Part shown: positions 42,100 to 51,210 of the stretch, piece after piece
Numbering within the stretch: the stretch's first letter is position 1
Layout: every line of letters starts with the position of its first letter
Origin: Flavobacterium enshiense
Lineage (GTDB): Bacteria; Bacteroidota; Bacteroidia; Flavobacteriales; Flavobacteriaceae
Length of the DNA stretch: 64,000 nucleotides
NCBI RefSeq assembly: GCF_022836875.1
Contig: NZ_CP090376.1
Span: 2,790,001-2,854,000 of the forward strand
Reading direction: 5' to 3'
The notes under the pieces: model-generated
What the model was told of the DNA's origin: nothing
Databases searched by the model: none
The model's input: the letters and a program-made list of their open reading frames with translations, nothing else
Translations under genes and position numbers: made by a program

Positions 42100-42774
42100 A
42101 TGAAAACACTAATTATTTTTTTGACAGTTTTAGTCTCTTTATATGGTTTCAAAAGCTATAGATTTTTAAAAAACAATGTCAAAAAAGTTCAAAAAGTTAC
42201 TTTTGAGCAACAACTTACAACTTTTGAAACTCTCGGTTTCAAACTAAATAAAGGAATAGCTAAAGAAAACCTTATATCATTCTATGGGAATAAATCCGAG
42301 TTTGAAAAAGATCCTTGGGTTTTAATGTATACAACTCTTGGGATGGAAATCGAGAAAGAACCTTGGACACCAATAACCGACAGATGCTGGCATTTTGACT
42401 TAGAGGCAATTGAAGACAATGGAGCTTATGTTGATATAATGAAAAATATTAGTCGAATAACTAATGGTGAATTGAAATTTGAAAATATCAAAGATTACGT
42501 TGATATTGATAATGAAAAAGCTTGGGTTTCATTTGAAATTAATGGAGATAAATACAAATGGGATTTAAAGGTTGATAATGATTGGGCTGATGGAGCATTA
42601 TTTGATAAAGTCCAAGACTTAACTGCTAAATATAAAACTTCTGGGAAATTTACATTTTATGGATTGGGGCAGGATTTTATTTTAGGCTACGAGACAGAAG
42701 CCAATCTTAAAAAAATAAAAGAACAAACAGGATTGAAAATTGAATGGCTAAAAGCAAAAGGTCATATTTACTAA
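42100..42774 (+). CDS. Membrane-anchored hypothetical protein
   Basis: 224 aa. N-terminal anchor (LIIFLTVLVSLYGFKSY), then a soluble domain of about 200 residues with acidic surface, Trp-rich strands (DRCWHFDLEAIEDNG, DKYKWDLKVDNDWADG) and a C-terminal GQDFILGYETEANLKKIKEQTGL. Family not recognised. Its ATG is 12 bp after the IS end, so the original attC promoter is now separated from it by 1.3 kb. Confidence 0.66.
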   Translation: MKTLIIFLTVLVSLYGFKSYRFLKNNVKKVQKVTFEQQLTTFETLGFKLNKGIAKENLISFYGNKSEFEKDPWVLMYTTLGMEIEKEPWTPITDRCWHFDLEAIEDNGAYVDIMKNISRITNGELKFENIKDYVDIDNEKAWVSFEINGDKYKWDLKVDNDWADGALFDKVQDLTAKYKTSGKFTFYGLGQDFILGYETEANLKKIKEQTGLKIEWLKAKGHIY

Positions 42775-42787
42775 AAAAGCAGCCGTT

Positions 42788-42946
42788 AACAGCGGTTTTG
42801 TGCAAGCGGGGTTTTAGGGATTTATCGGTAATGGTCAGTGTTTGCACTTCTCTCCTCTTTTTCAACTTTTTTCTTTCAGTCTTTTCGGTATATTTGTAAA
42901 CAACAGTAATAAAAATCCCCACCTGACACAAAGCCGGCGGGACGTT
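42788..42946 (+). repeat. attC-like site 52 (class B)
   Basis: 159 bp. Left arm TTTTGTGCAAGCGGGG against CCCCACCTGACACAAAG: the C/A pair is uncompensated, unlike sites 32 and 77. -7 TATATTTG at 42899-42906. Confidence 0.86.
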
Positions 42947-42981
42947 AGCAGCCATTCTGACCGAACGAAAACATCACCTAA

Positions 42982-43491
42982 ATGAAACAGAAAACTGTCG
43001 AATTAAAAAAAACAAAGGAAATACTAATTTTCAATATTCCTTTTTTTGTGGGTCTAGTCTTAAATGTTCTTGTAGTTCTGATGTTTTCCAAAACTGTAAT
43101 TAGGTTACAGGATATTTTTTTATTATACATAACTACTGGAATAGTTTTGTATTTCATTTTTGACAAATTTGTCAAAATAAAACTAAGCAAATTTCTTAGA
43201 CTAGCATATACAACAGTTTCTTTTGGAAGTTTATTGACATGTATATTATTGACCATCAACTTATATATTTATCCTACAAAGGATTTTGAAATTCTAAAAA
43301 CTCCAATTTTAAAAAAAGGCTTTACAACTAAAGGAAATAATCCAAAAGCAGATATTGAAGTGGATGGCATTATAAAAGGTGTTATATTTCAAAATATTGA
43401 TAATATTAATGACTATTCAGCTATTGAGTTAAAAGTTCGTAAAGGAAGATTGGGCTGGAAAATCATTGAAAAAACTACACTAATCAAGTAA
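42982..43491 (+). CDS. Membrane protein, duplicated cassette copy 2
   Basis: 169 aa, near-identical to 23557-24066 (for example KKTKEILIFN for KNTKETLIIN at the N terminus). Three membrane segments and a C-terminal soluble domain. The leader and terminal repeats (GTTAGCAGCCATTCTG and GGCTGCTAAC) are shared, but the attC spacer after it belongs to another class. Confidence 0.68.
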   Translation: MKQKTVELKKTKEILIFNIPFFVGLVLNVLVVLMFSKTVIRLQDIFLLYITTGIVLYFIFDKFVKIKLSKFLRLAYTTVSFGSLLTCILLTINLYIYPTKDFEILKTPILKKGFTTKGNNPKADIEVDGIIKGVIFQNIDNINDYSAIELKVRKGRLGWKIIEKTTLIK

Positions 43492-43502
43492 GAACGGCTG
43501 CT

Positions 43503-43660
43503 AACAGCGGTTTTAAGAAATGGCGGGTTTGGGGATTTATCGGTAATGGCCAGTGTTTGCACTTCTCTCCTATTTTTCAGCTTTTTTCTTTCAAACTTTT
43601 AGGTATATTTGTAAACATCAGTAACAAAAATCCGCCACTTCTTAAAGCCGGCGGGACGTT
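43503..43660 (+). repeat. attC-like site 53 (class B)
   Basis: 158 bp. Arms TTTTAAGAAATGGCGG / CCGCCACTTCTTAAAG. -7 TATATTTG at 43604-43611, where AGG replaces CGG just before it. Confidence 0.87.
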
Positions 43661-43688
43661 AGCCGTAATTTTACAAAACAATTTCAAA

Positions 43689-44162
43689 ATGAAGTATTTA
43701 ATCATTATACTAACATTGATTTCTTTAATGAGTTGTCAAACAAAAGTGCCGAAAGATTTTGCAATAACGGTTGATTTTGATGGTGAAATTTACAACTCAG
43801 AAACTGAAACTTTAGTTAGGTCTAATTATATGAAAAAAGATTATCATGTAAAAATCAAGCTAACAGAACAACAAAAACTAGAATTATATAAATTTTACAA
43901 TAAAATTAATTTTTTAAGCTTTCCATCAGAATTTCAATGTGATACACTAAAATCAGAACGAACAATTCCAAGTTCATCACTTGAAATAAAAATAAAAGCT
44001 AATGGAATAATCAAAGGTTCAAGAACGAATAGTCATTGTACTGAGAAAATCGAAGTGAAAAAAGAAAAAGAACTTTACGAATTTTCAGATAAACTACAAA
44101 AAATGTTAGATGAAAACCCCGTTTATAGAAATATTCCAAGTTCAGATATTATAAAACTTTAA
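43689..44162 (+). CDS. Lipoprotein, first of tandem paralogues
   Basis: 157 aa from ATG 43689. Lipobox LMSC (Cys about residue 16). Mature part starts KVPKDFAITVDFDGEIYNSE, has KINFLSFPSEFQCDTL and ends NPVYRNIPSSD. The next gene, 13 bp downstream, has the same order of motifs, so this cassette holds an internal tandem duplication with no attC between the copies. Confidence 0.72.
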   Translation: MKYLIIILTLISLMSCQTKVPKDFAITVDFDGEIYNSETETLVRSNYMKKDYHVKIKLTEQQKLELYKFYNKINFLSFPSEFQCDTLKSERTIPSSSLEIKIKANGIIKGSRTNSHCTEKIEVKKEKELYEFSDKLQKMLDENPVYRNIPSSDIIKL

Positions 44163-44175
44163 ACATTAATTAAAA

Positions 44176-44649
44176 ATGAAAATCATATTTTGTTTATTTA
44201 CTATTTGTCTTCTCGGCTGTAATACCAAAAATGAATTACCTGATGACTTCGCTTTTAGAATAGAATTTGGCAAGCAAACATATGATTCAAAATCAGAAAT
44301 ATTAACTCGAAAATTTATAAAATCAAAAGATAAAAGCGTTAAGATTGAATTCACAAACAATCAAAAAAAAGCAATTTATGAGTATTATAAAAAAATTGAA
44401 TTTTTAAAATTCCCAATTGAATTTGAATGCGATACTCTAAAAAAAGGATTCAATAATAACTTCACAAATATTGAAATCGAAATAACTGCAAATAATATAA
44501 CTAAAGCTTCTAGAACATTTACTGATTGCATATACAAAATTGAAAATTCGAAAGAAAAACAACTAATTCTTTTATCTGAATTTATTACAAAAATTATCAA
44601 GGAGAACAATGAATACAAAAAGTTACCTCCTACCGATTATCTGAGGTAA
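44176..44649 (+). CDS. Lipoprotein, second of tandem paralogues
   Basis: 157 aa. Lipobox LLGC. Motifs aligned with the gene upstream: LPDDFAFRIEFGKQTYDSK, KIEFLKFPIEFECDTL and NEYKKLPPTDY. The two mature proteins share roughly half their residues by eye, so duplication is old. Family not recognised; envelope location expected. Confidence 0.72.
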   Translation: MKIIFCLFTICLLGCNTKNELPDDFAFRIEFGKQTYDSKSEILTRKFIKSKDKSVKIEFTNNQKKAIYEYYKKIEFLKFPIEFECDTLKKGFNNNFTNIEIEITANNITKASRTFTDCIYKIENSKEKQLILLSEFITKIIKENNEYKKLPPTDYLR

Positions 44650-44664
44650 TAAAAAACTACGGCT

Positions 44665-44822
44665 AACAGCGGTTTTCTGCAATGGCGGGTTTAGGGAATT
44701 ATTTGGGATGGCTAGTGTTTGCATTTCTTCTTTAAAAAGAAGATTTTTCTTTACTACTTTTCGGTATATTTGTAAACGTCAGTAATAAAAAACCGCCACT
44801 GACAGAAAGCCGGCGGGACGTT
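44665..44822 (+). repeat. attC-like site 54 (class B with hairpin)
   Basis: 158 bp. Arms TTTTCTGCAATGGCGG / CCGCCACTGACAGAAAG. -7 TATATTTG at 44765-44772. Confidence 0.88.
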
Positions 44823-44846
44823 GTGTGTAATTGTAAAACAAACTAA

Positions 44847-45416
44847 ATGTTTAAATCCACGAGGACAAATTTAACAGCACTATTGACACTTATTTTACTA
44901 ATTGTAGTACTACGAATCTGTGATTATATGTTCCCCTGGACTGGACTTGCAGCAATAATATTTGTTCCTGTAATTTACATAATTGGAATTCTAATTATAC
45001 TTCAAGGAATGAGAATTTCAGAAAATAAGAAATTTGCTTATTTTTTCTTTATTTGGATAACTATAATAGCTCTCAATACACTCCTTGCGATCAATATGTA
45101 TCCACAAGAATTTAGACCAAGTGTGACTAATCAAATAAAATTCACCTTTCAAGTCGTGACAAACTTTGACAGCATAACTGAAGACGACCTAAAACTGTGT
45201 ATGCTTGACGATTTTAATAGAAATGATTGCCAGATAAAAAATTCTAGGGAAAGATATATTGCTGCCTTATACAAATATCAATTAAACATACCTAGAGATG
45301 GAAACAACTTCCTTTATGGCCGAACAGATAATCCCATTTTGGAAATGACTGATATAAAATCAAATTTAGCAACTGGTCAAGACAAATTAATTTGGTGGTT
45401 ACTTGAAAAAAGATAA
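44847..45416 (+). CDS. Membrane protein, duplicated cassette copy 1
   Basis: 189 aa. Three membrane segments (ALLTLILLIVVLRICDYMF, IIFVPVIYIIGILIIL and FAYFFFIWITIIALNTLLA) then a soluble domain with two Cys (LKLCMLDDF and DCQIKNSRE). Near-identical to 58954-59523. The cassette termini GTTGTGTGTAATTG / CTACACACAAC are shared, but the attC spacers after the two copies differ. Confidence 0.7.
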   Translation: MFKSTRTNLTALLTLILLIVVLRICDYMFPWTGLAAIIFVPVIYIIGILIILQGMRISENKKFAYFFFIWITIIALNTLLAINMYPQEFRPSVTNQIKFTFQVVTNFDSITEDDLKLCMLDDFNRNDCQIKNSRERYIAALYKYQLNIPRDGNNFLYGRTDNPILEMTDIKSNLATGQDKLIWWLLEKR

Positions 45417-45428
45417 ACAACTACACAC

Positions 45429-45584
45429 AACAGCGGTTTTATGCTATGGCGGGGCTTGGGATTTTTTGGATTGGTCGGTGTTTGCATTTCTTCTTTAAAA
45501 AGAAGTTTTTTCTTTCCACTTTTCGGTATATTTGTAAACATCAGTAATAAAAAATCCGCCACAGCATAAAGCCGGCGGGACGTT
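45429..45584 (+). repeat. attC-like site 55 (class B with hairpin)
   Basis: 156 bp. Arms TTTTATGCTATGGCGG / CCGCCACAGCATAAAG. -7 TATATTTG at 45527-45534. Confidence 0.88.
45490..45511 (+). terminator. Possible intrinsic terminator inside attC site 55
   Basis: CTTCTTT/AAAGAAG stem followed by TTTTTT, 15 bp upstream of the -7 element. Confidence 0.42.
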
Positions 45585-45663
45585 AGCGGCAATGCTTTGA
45601 CGACAGTGCTAACTTGAAAACTGGCTGCATAAAACGAACTTTGACATATAATCAAATCAAGAC

Positions 45664-46218
45664 ATGAGAAAATTAAAACTACAGATGAATATGACCATTG
45701 ACGGTTTTGTCGGTGGTGTAAATGGTGAGCAGGACTGGCTTGAACGAAATCAGGACAGTGAGTTTATAAAGTTGTATCAGAAAGACATAGTTGACTCGGC
45801 TGACACACTTCTATTGGGCAGAAAAATGACAGACGTATTTATCAGTCATTGGGAAAGTCAATATGATAATCCTAATGCGGTGTTCGCTCGTAAACTGGTT
45901 GACATCTCTAAAATTGTTTTTAGCAAAACCATTACAACCATACCAGGGAAAAACGTAAGAGTTGAAAATGGCGACCTGGTTACTATTGTAAACCAACTGA
46001 AAAGAGAAAAAGGCAAAGACATTCTTGTATATGGTGGAGCAAGTTTTGTTTCATCACTTGTCAAACACAATTTAATTGACGAGTATAATTTTTTCATTCA
46101 CCGGACAGCAATTGGAAATGGACTAAAAATTTTTACGGACACAACAAAACTAAAACTCATAAACAGCAAGTCGTTTGAATGTGGTGTAGTTGCTAATCAA
46201 TATAAACCTGAACTATGA
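45664..46218 (+). CDS. Dihydrofolate reductase family protein (RibD C-terminal domain)
   Basis: 184 aa. Begins KLKLQMNMTIDGFVGG, the usual first strand and loop of RibD_C/DHFR-fold reductases, with DTLLLGRKMTDVF for the NADPH-binding helix and DILVYGGASFVSSLVKHNLIDE for the Gly-rich second cofactor motif. Such proteins reduce pterin-like or other small substrates with NADPH; the substrate here is unknown. Complete length. About 60 bp of non-coding sequence follow before the attC site. Confidence 0.88.
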   Translation: MRKLKLQMNMTIDGFVGGVNGEQDWLERNQDSEFIKLYQKDIVDSADTLLLGRKMTDVFISHWESQYDNPNAVFARKLVDISKIVFSKTITTIPGKNVRVENGDLVTIVNQLKREKGKDILVYGGASFVSSLVKHNLIDEYNFFIHRTAIGNGLKIFTDTTKLKLINSKSFECGVVANQYKPEL

Positions 46219-46277
46219 CCGAGGACTCGTTAAGCTTTGAGCTGACGAACTCCGAAAGAAGAATAGCACATGCCGCT

Positions 46278-46434
46278 AACAAGGGTTTTATGCAAGTGGG
46301 GTTTTAGGGATTTATCGGGAAAGGTCAGTGTTTGCACTTTCTTCTCCGAAGTGAGATTTTATCTTTCAATCTTTTCGGTATATTTGTAAACATCAGTAAT
46401 AAAAGTCCCCACCTGCATAAAGCCCCGGGACGTT
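46278..46434 (+). repeat. attC-like site 56 (AAGGG core variant, class B loop)
   Basis: 157 bp. AACAAGGGTTTT / AAAGCCCCGGGACGTT; inner arms ATGCAAGTGGGG / CCCCACCTGCAT. -7 TATATTTG at 46379-46386. Confidence 0.87.
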
Positions 46435-46547
46435 AGTAGCCATTTTGAGAAAACGAAACTTGTATGTTAGTTTGGAAAAATAATTTTAGAAATTCGATAA
46501 ATATTAAAAAATTTAAAATTTAACCCTTAATAATTATATAATCTTTT

Positions 46548-46934
46548 ATGCACATTTGCCTTGTACCATTAATTTTAGCCTTAAATTATTCCATTTTTTT
46601 TGTTTTAAAAACCCAAAATGAAGTAAAAAAAATGCTTCTATTTGTAATAGCATTTTTCATTCTTGTTATAATGCTTACCAAATCATACAATTATTTAAAT
46701 ATAGATGGCCTGCCAAATGGCTTTGGTTTTTTTATTCTATTAAATTTTAGCTGGACGATATTAATATTGTACACTATAAAAAAAATCATCAATAAAAAAG
46801 TTGATGTTGCGAAAAGTTTAAAGGCTGATAGTTTTTTTCCAGCTTTTACATATCTTAAAGTCTTAACATTAATAATAACAGGTTTTCAGTTGTTTTTAAT
46901 CATATCTAAAACAATTTATATTTTTAAAGATTAA
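46548..46934 (+). CDS. Small membrane protein, four TM segments
   Basis: 128 aa. Segments CLVPLILALNYSIFFVL, MLLFVIAFFILVIMLT, GFGFFILLNFSWTILILYTI and VLTLIITGFQLFLIISKTIYIF. Family not recognised. The 113-bp leader between the GTT of site 56 and ATG 46548 is longer than usual and has no other start. Confidence 0.63.
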   Translation: MHICLVPLILALNYSIFFVLKTQNEVKKMLLFVIAFFILVIMLTKSYNYLNIDGLPNGFGFFILLNFSWTILILYTIKKIINKKVDVAKSLKADSFFPAFTYLKVLTLIITGFQLFLIISKTIYIFKD

Positions 46935-46964
46935 TCACATTTTAGTCTTAAAAAAACGGCTACT

Positions 46965-47089
46965 AACAGCGGTTTTGTGAAATTGGGGTTTTAGGCAAAA
47001 TTTAAAGGCAATTTTATATATTTGACTTCAGTTCTAATGGAATGGTTTAGGAACAAAAATCCCCAACTCCACAAAGCCGGCGGGACGTT
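46965..47089 (+). repeat. attC-like site 57
   Basis: 125 bp. Arms TTTTGTGAAATTGGGG / CCCCAACTCCACAAAG. -7 TATATTTG at 47017-47024. Confidence 0.87.
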
Positions 47090-47118
47090 AGCAGCAAGCA
47101 TCAAAAAAAATCCGCAAA

Positions 47119-47613
47119 ATGAACGACCATAGAGATTTAATTGAAAATTTATTTGATAAGGATTTTGACTCCAACACTTTTAAAGTTGATAATTTAAAAA
47201 TATATGATAAATACGAAAAAATAGATTTCAAAAAGATTAAAGAAATTTATATTTCGCCGGAAACAGACAGATTGAGTTTAGAAAACAAATTTAATAAACT
47301 TAAAAATGTGGATGGCTTTGTCCATCTTGTTGATGGAATATCTCTTGAAATATCAAACGAAATAATTAAATATTTTAAGTTAAGAGACAAATCCATTGAG
47401 AAAATTACTTCATTAACAAAAGAGGAAGTTGAACATAATTTAGGAAAAGCGGATAAAGAACTAACTGAAGGAATTATGTGGGCTACAGGCTATGTTGTTG
47501 AATCAAGAGTTTTGGTTTATAACAAAGCAAAATTATTTATCCATATAGACAACGAGACAGATAGAATTTGTGAAATTCGCTATGGAGATGTTAACGAGAA
47601 TGTTTACGACTAG
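47119..47613 (+). CDS. Hypothetical soluble protein
   Basis: 164 aa, acidic, cytoplasmic. Strand and helix mix with IKEIYISPETDRLSLE, VDGFVHLVDGISLEISNEI and a C-terminal TGYVVESRVLVYNKAKLFIHIDNETDRICEI. The segment LTKEEVEHNLGKADKEL followed by strands resembles the fold seen in small BamE-like or immunity-type proteins, without a firm match. Confidence 0.62.
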   Translation: MNDHRDLIENLFDKDFDSNTFKVDNLKIYDKYEKIDFKKIKEIYISPETDRLSLENKFNKLKNVDGFVHLVDGISLEISNEIIKYFKLRDKSIEKITSLTKEEVEHNLGKADKELTEGIMWATGYVVESRVLVYNKAKLFIHIDNETDRICEIRYGDVNENVYD

Positions 47614-47631
47614 CGAGAAATGCCAGCTGCT

Positions 47632-47755
47632 AACAGCGGTTTTGAGCAAGTGGGGTTTGGGTGTATAATGGGACGATCTTTTTGTATATTTGACTTAGTG
47701 ATAAAACAAACTAACGAAACAAAAGTCCCCACCTTCTCAAAGCCGGCGGGACGTT
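47632..47755 (+). repeat. attC-like site 58
   Basis: 124 bp. Arms TTTTGAGCAAGTGGGG / CCCCACCTTCTCAAAG. -7 TATATTTG at 47685-47692. Confidence 0.87.
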
Positions 47756-47781
47756 ATGGGCAAGGCAAAAAAACGAAACGG

Positions 47782-48387
47782 ATGAAACTGAAAAATATCT
47801 TTTCTGATAAACAAACAAAAGTATTCATTGTTACTAACCAAGATGATGAAAATGAATTGAATTGGATTATAGAACCAACTGATTTTGAACTTATACCAGA
47901 AGAAGAAAACACATATTTTGTAAAGGCTGTAGAGGTTTCTGAAAAAAATATTACTAATTGCTATCTCGGAATATCTACACCTGAAAGAATTGCAGAAACA
48001 GTAATTAAGAAAAATATAATCGGGCAAACAAAAGCAATAAATATTTATGACCAAGAGAAGACTATAATTCCTTCTATTGCTTCCGAGTGTTTTGGAGATT
48101 ATGAATTATTTTATGCAAAAGAAAATCCACAAATAGGAATCGAAATCTTAAGAAATGGCCTAGATAAAGCAATTAATAAAAATGTTATTGCTGAAGATCT
48201 TGCCTATATTCTACGTGATGAAGGACGAATTGAAGAAGCTATTGAAATATTTAAAAAAAGTGAAGAGTTTGGGCCTTCCTCAGAATATATTTTTTTGGAA
48301 CTTTCAAGACTTTATGAAGAATTGGGACAATCGGATAAGAAAATAGAATACAATCAAAAATTTAAGGATAACGGAGGAATAGAATAA
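47782..48387 (+). CDS. TPR-like repeat protein
   Basis: 201 aa from ATG 47782; the frame extends back through attC without a better start. N-terminal strand-rich domain (KVFIVTNQDDENELNWII), then from about residue 125 helical pairs like TPR units (NPQIGIEILRNGLDKAINK, DEGRIEEAIEIFKKSEEFG, LELSRLYEELGQSDKKIEY). Probably a protein-protein adaptor in the cytoplasm. Confidence 0.68.
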   Translation: MKLKNIFSDKQTKVFIVTNQDDENELNWIIEPTDFELIPEEENTYFVKAVEVSEKNITNCYLGISTPERIAETVIKKNIIGQTKAINIYDQEKTIIPSIASECFGDYELFYAKENPQIGIEILRNGLDKAINKNVIAEDLAYILRDEGRIEEAIEIFKKSEEFGPSSEYIFLELSRLYEELGQSDKKIEYNQKFKDNGGIE

Positions 48388-48407
48388 TGAAATAGAGCCC
48401 AGCCCAT

Positions 48408-48565
48408 AACAGCGGTTTTGTGCAAGCGGGGTTTTGGGTGTTTAATGGGACGATCTGGAACCAAAAGTCTTTGCTTCCTTTCAACTTTTTTCTTTCTAAC
48501 TTTTCGGTATATTTGTAAACGTCAGTAATAAAAATCCCCACCTGCCACAAAGCCGGCGGGACGTT
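48408..48565 (+). repeat. attC-like site 59 (class B)
   Basis: 158 bp. Left arm TTTTGTGCAAGCGGGG against CCCCACCTGCCACAAAG (C/A uncompensated). -7 TATATTTG at 48508-48515. Confidence 0.86.
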
Positions 48566-48604
48566 ATAGGAAAGCTTGGCAAAACTACATCAATATTGAC
48601 AATC

Positions 48605-48985
48605 ATGGTTAAATACATATATATTCTTCTACTTACAACTATCTTTTTTTCTTGTAAAAACGAAAGTGAATTAGAGTATATCCTGTCTGATGATTCTAAA
48701 AAATGGATCCTTGATTTTAATCAGAAAAAAAATGATCCAGAAATGCCGTTACCTCCACCTCCATATAATATTTTTAATAAAAATGGAAATGTCACATTGT
48801 ACTATACATTTGTAGATGGAGAAACACCTATAAGAACTACTAAGTGGAAGTATTCTGAAAAAGATAGTGTTTTAAATATGTTTGAATTAGATTTTAAAGT
48901 TTTGAAATTTCAAGAAGATACTATTTTTTTACAATACAAAAAATATAAACCTTTATTGATAAAATATGTAAACTCGAAAAAGTGA
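48605..48985 (+). CDS. Lipoprotein, unknown function
   Basis: 126 aa from ATG 48605. Lipobox FFSC (Cys about 17). The mature part has a proline cluster (EMPLPPPPYNIF) and strands of a lipocalin-like kind (GNVTLYYTFVDG, TTKWKYSEKDSVLNMFEL). Envelope lipoprotein; role unknown. Confidence 0.68.
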   Translation: MVKYIYILLLTTIFFSCKNESELEYILSDDSKKWILDFNQKKNDPEMPLPPPPYNIFNKNGNVTLYYTFVDGETPIRTTKWKYSEKDSVLNMFELDFKVLKFQEDTIFLQYKKYKPLLIKYVNSKK

Positions 48986-49008
48986 GCGATTAAATAAAGC
49001 CTTCCTAT

Positions 49009-49164
49009 AACAGCGGTTTTATGCTATGGCGGGGTTTGGTTTTTTTTGGATTGGTCAGTGCTTGCATTTCTTCTTTAAAAAGAAGTTTTTTCTTTCCACT
49101 TTTCGGTATATTTGTAAACATCAGTAATAAAAAATCCGCCACAGCATAAAGCCGGCGGGACGTT
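49009..49164 (+). repeat. attC-like site 60 (class B with hairpin)
   Basis: 156 bp. Arms TTTTATGCTATGGCGG / CCGCCACAGCATAAAG. -7 TATATTTG at 49107-49114. Confidence 0.88.
49070..49091 (+). terminator. Possible intrinsic terminator inside attC site 60
   Basis: CTTCTTT/AAAGAAG stem followed by TTTTTT, 15 bp upstream of the -7 element. Confidence 0.42.
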
Positions 49165-49211
49165 GTGTGTAATGCTGGCTCAACGATGTGAAATCGATAC
49201 TTAATTAACAA

Positions 49212-49634
49212 ATGATAAAATCTCAACTTATACTTGATATACTTGATTTAATACTTGACGGGTTAGAAAACGAAAAAAACTTGCATTGTCAAATTCCATT
49301 TCTAAAAGAAGGGAATCAAGAACATACAGGAGTTGGAGTTTTCATCAATTTTGAAGCAGAACCAAATATTACAAATCACAAAATATCAACAGCAAATTGT
49401 TTGACTAAAGATGTTGATGGGAATCCAATTGAAAGGATTGATGGTTTAGAATTAATAAACGAATCGCTAAATATTTTAGCAGATGTTTCTATTCATTTGT
49501 CAAATGGAATTATTGATTGTGTGGAAATTTGGAATAAAAATGGAGAAAACTATCCAAAAGAAGAACCAAAACAATACCAACTAATTCAAAAATGGATTGA
49601 TCTAGAAAAACAAAAAACAATAGTTAGAAATTAA
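49212..49634 (+). CDS. Hypothetical soluble protein
   Basis: 140 aa, acidic, no signal peptide. Helix at the N terminus (LILDILDLILDGLEN), then GVGVFINFEAEPNI, DGLELINESLNILADVSIHLSNGIIDCVEIWN and a charged C-terminal helix. Composition is like that of small immunity-type proteins, but unnamed. Confidence 0.6.
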   Translation: MIKSQLILDILDLILDGLENEKNLHCQIPFLKEGNQEHTGVGVFINFEAEPNITNHKISTANCLTKDVDGNPIERIDGLELINESLNILADVSIHLSNGIIDCVEIWNKNGENYPKEEPKQYQLIQKWIDLEKQKTIVRN

Positions 49635-49648
49635 AAAGCACTACACAC

Positions 49649-49807
49649 AACAGCGGTTTTGTGCAAGTGGGGTTTTAGGGATTTATCGGTAATGGTCAGT
49701 GTTTGCACTTCTCTCCTATTTTTCAACTTTTTTCTTTCAAACTTTTCGGTACATTTGTAATCAACAGTAATAAAAATCCCCACTTGCCACAAAGCCGGCG
49801 GGACGTT
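49649..49807 (+). repeat. attC-like site 61 (class B)
   Basis: 159 bp. Arms TTTTGTGCAAGTGGGG / CCCCACTTGCCACAAAG. -7 TACATTTG at 49750-49757. Confidence 0.87.
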
Positions 49808-49817
49808 GTAGCCAATT

Positions 49818-50663
49818 ATGCCAAACAGAATCCTTAAAATAATTAAGAACATAATTTTTACATTTATATTTATTCTTTTTGGATGTAAAACAACAAAACT
49901 TCCAAATAAGAAATATTATCAATATGAATATGAAAAATCTTATTCATATAAAAACGATTCGTTAAAAATTGAAATAAAAAATCCTCTATATAGCCCTTTA
50001 AGAATATGGTTCATAAATTCCGATTCTGAAATACAAAATAAATTGAATCAAATAAATCCAATCGTGTTGGAAAGTAAAACTGATACTATAATAACATTGA
50101 CAAACATACTTAAATTTAATAACCAACTAAGTTTTAGTTCTCGTTTAGGAAGCCTTTCAAAAAAAATAACCGAAATTGAACTTGATTTTCCTTTTAAGGA
50201 CAACAAAGAATATGTTGTGCTTCAAGGTAATAATACAAATTTTACACATAACACAAATTGGTCTAAATATGCTATTGACTTCAATTTAAAAACGAACGAC
50301 ACAATTTGTTCTGCAACAAATGGTTATGTTGTCGGAGTTGTGAATGATTACAAATATTCTGGAAAAGGGCAAGAATGGAAATCTTTTTCAAATTTCATCA
50401 CTATTTATGAACCAAATTCTGGAATCTTTTGCCAATATGCTCATTTAGTAAAAAATGGAAGTTTAGTTAAAGTTGGAGACAAAATTGAACGTGGACAAAA
50501 AATTGGGCTTTCTGGAAATACTGGACAAAGCACAAGAGAGCATTTACATTTTAGCTGTTTAATACCTGTAAATACTGAAGATGGACTAAAATCTATTCCT
50601 ATTACTTTTGTTAACGGACAAAAAGGAATAGAATTAAAAAATGGAGACAAAGTAAAAAAATAA
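49818..50663 (+). CDS. M23 family metallopeptidase lipoprotein, copy 2
   Basis: 281 aa, near-identical to 19325-20170; visible changes are FSSR for FRSR near residue 106 and IELD for IQLD near 120. All M23 metal and catalytic positions (H144, D154, H209, H242, H244) and the lipobox Cys23 are kept. The upstream neighbour differs, so the cassette was inserted at two places. Confidence 0.88.
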   Translation: MPNRILKIIKNIIFTFIFILFGCKTTKLPNKKYYQYEYEKSYSYKNDSLKIEIKNPLYSPLRIWFINSDSEIQNKLNQINPIVLESKTDTIITLTNILKFNNQLSFSSRLGSLSKKITEIELDFPFKDNKEYVVLQGNNTNFTHNTNWSKYAIDFNLKTNDTICSATNGYVVGVVNDYKYSGKGQEWKSFSNFITIYEPNSGIFCQYAHLVKNGSLVKVGDKIERGQKIGLSGNTGQSTREHLHFSCLIPVNTEDGLKSIPITFVNGQKGIELKNGDKVKK

Positions 50664-50671
50664 CTGGCTAC

Positions 50672-50797
50672 AACAGCGGTTTTAAGAAATTGAGGCTTTA
50701 GTGTTTAATAGGACGGTCTTTTCGTATATTTGGCTTCAGTCCTAATGGAATGGTTTGGGAACAAATATCCCCAACTTCTTAAAGCCGGCGGGACGTT
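50672..50797 (+). repeat. attC-like site 62 (class A)
   Basis: 126 bp. Almost the same as site 25. Left arm TTTTAAGAAATTGAGG carries a G-to-A change not compensated in CCCCAACTTCTTAAAG. -7 TATATTTG at 50725-50732. Confidence 0.86.
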
Positions 50798-50840
50798 AGC
50801 AGCAACCGCCAAACAAAACTTAATTATTATAACTTTTAAA

Positions 50841-51194
50841 ATGGAAAAAACGCAAAAATTAAATACCCTAACTAACAAAAATCTATTTCTTGCTTTCATC
50901 ACCTTACTTGTATTAAATGCAATTTGCGTAATAACTCTTGCAAAAAAAACCGGAGCATACAATCTGGACGGTACATATAGCGAAGCCAATAGTAGCGAAT
51001 TATTAATAACAGCTGTAATAGGTACCACCGTTTCTATACCTTTAGTTTGTGCAATACTATCTTCAATAATTGCTATTTTCATTAACCGAAAACAACCTTA
51101 TGGAAAACGCTTCGTAAAAACATTTTTATTTACCTCGCTAATTGTTTTTTCTTTTTCGCTTATACGTTTTATAATGAACATTTTCTCAATGTAA
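50841..51194 (+). CDS. Small membrane protein, three TM segments
   Basis: 117 aa from ATG 50841. Segments LAFITLLVLNAICVITLA, LITAVIGTTVSIPLVCAILSSIIAIF and FLFTSLIVFSFSLIRFIM; a polar loop between 1 and 2 has YNLDGTYSEANS. Family not recognised. Confidence 0.63.
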   Translation: MEKTQKLNTLTNKNLFLAFITLLVLNAICVITLAKKTGAYNLDGTYSEANSSELLITAVIGTTVSIPLVCAILSSIIAIFINRKQPYGKRFVKTFLFTSLIVFSFSLIRFIMNIFSM

Positions 51195-51210
51195 ATCGTG
51201 GTATGCTGCT

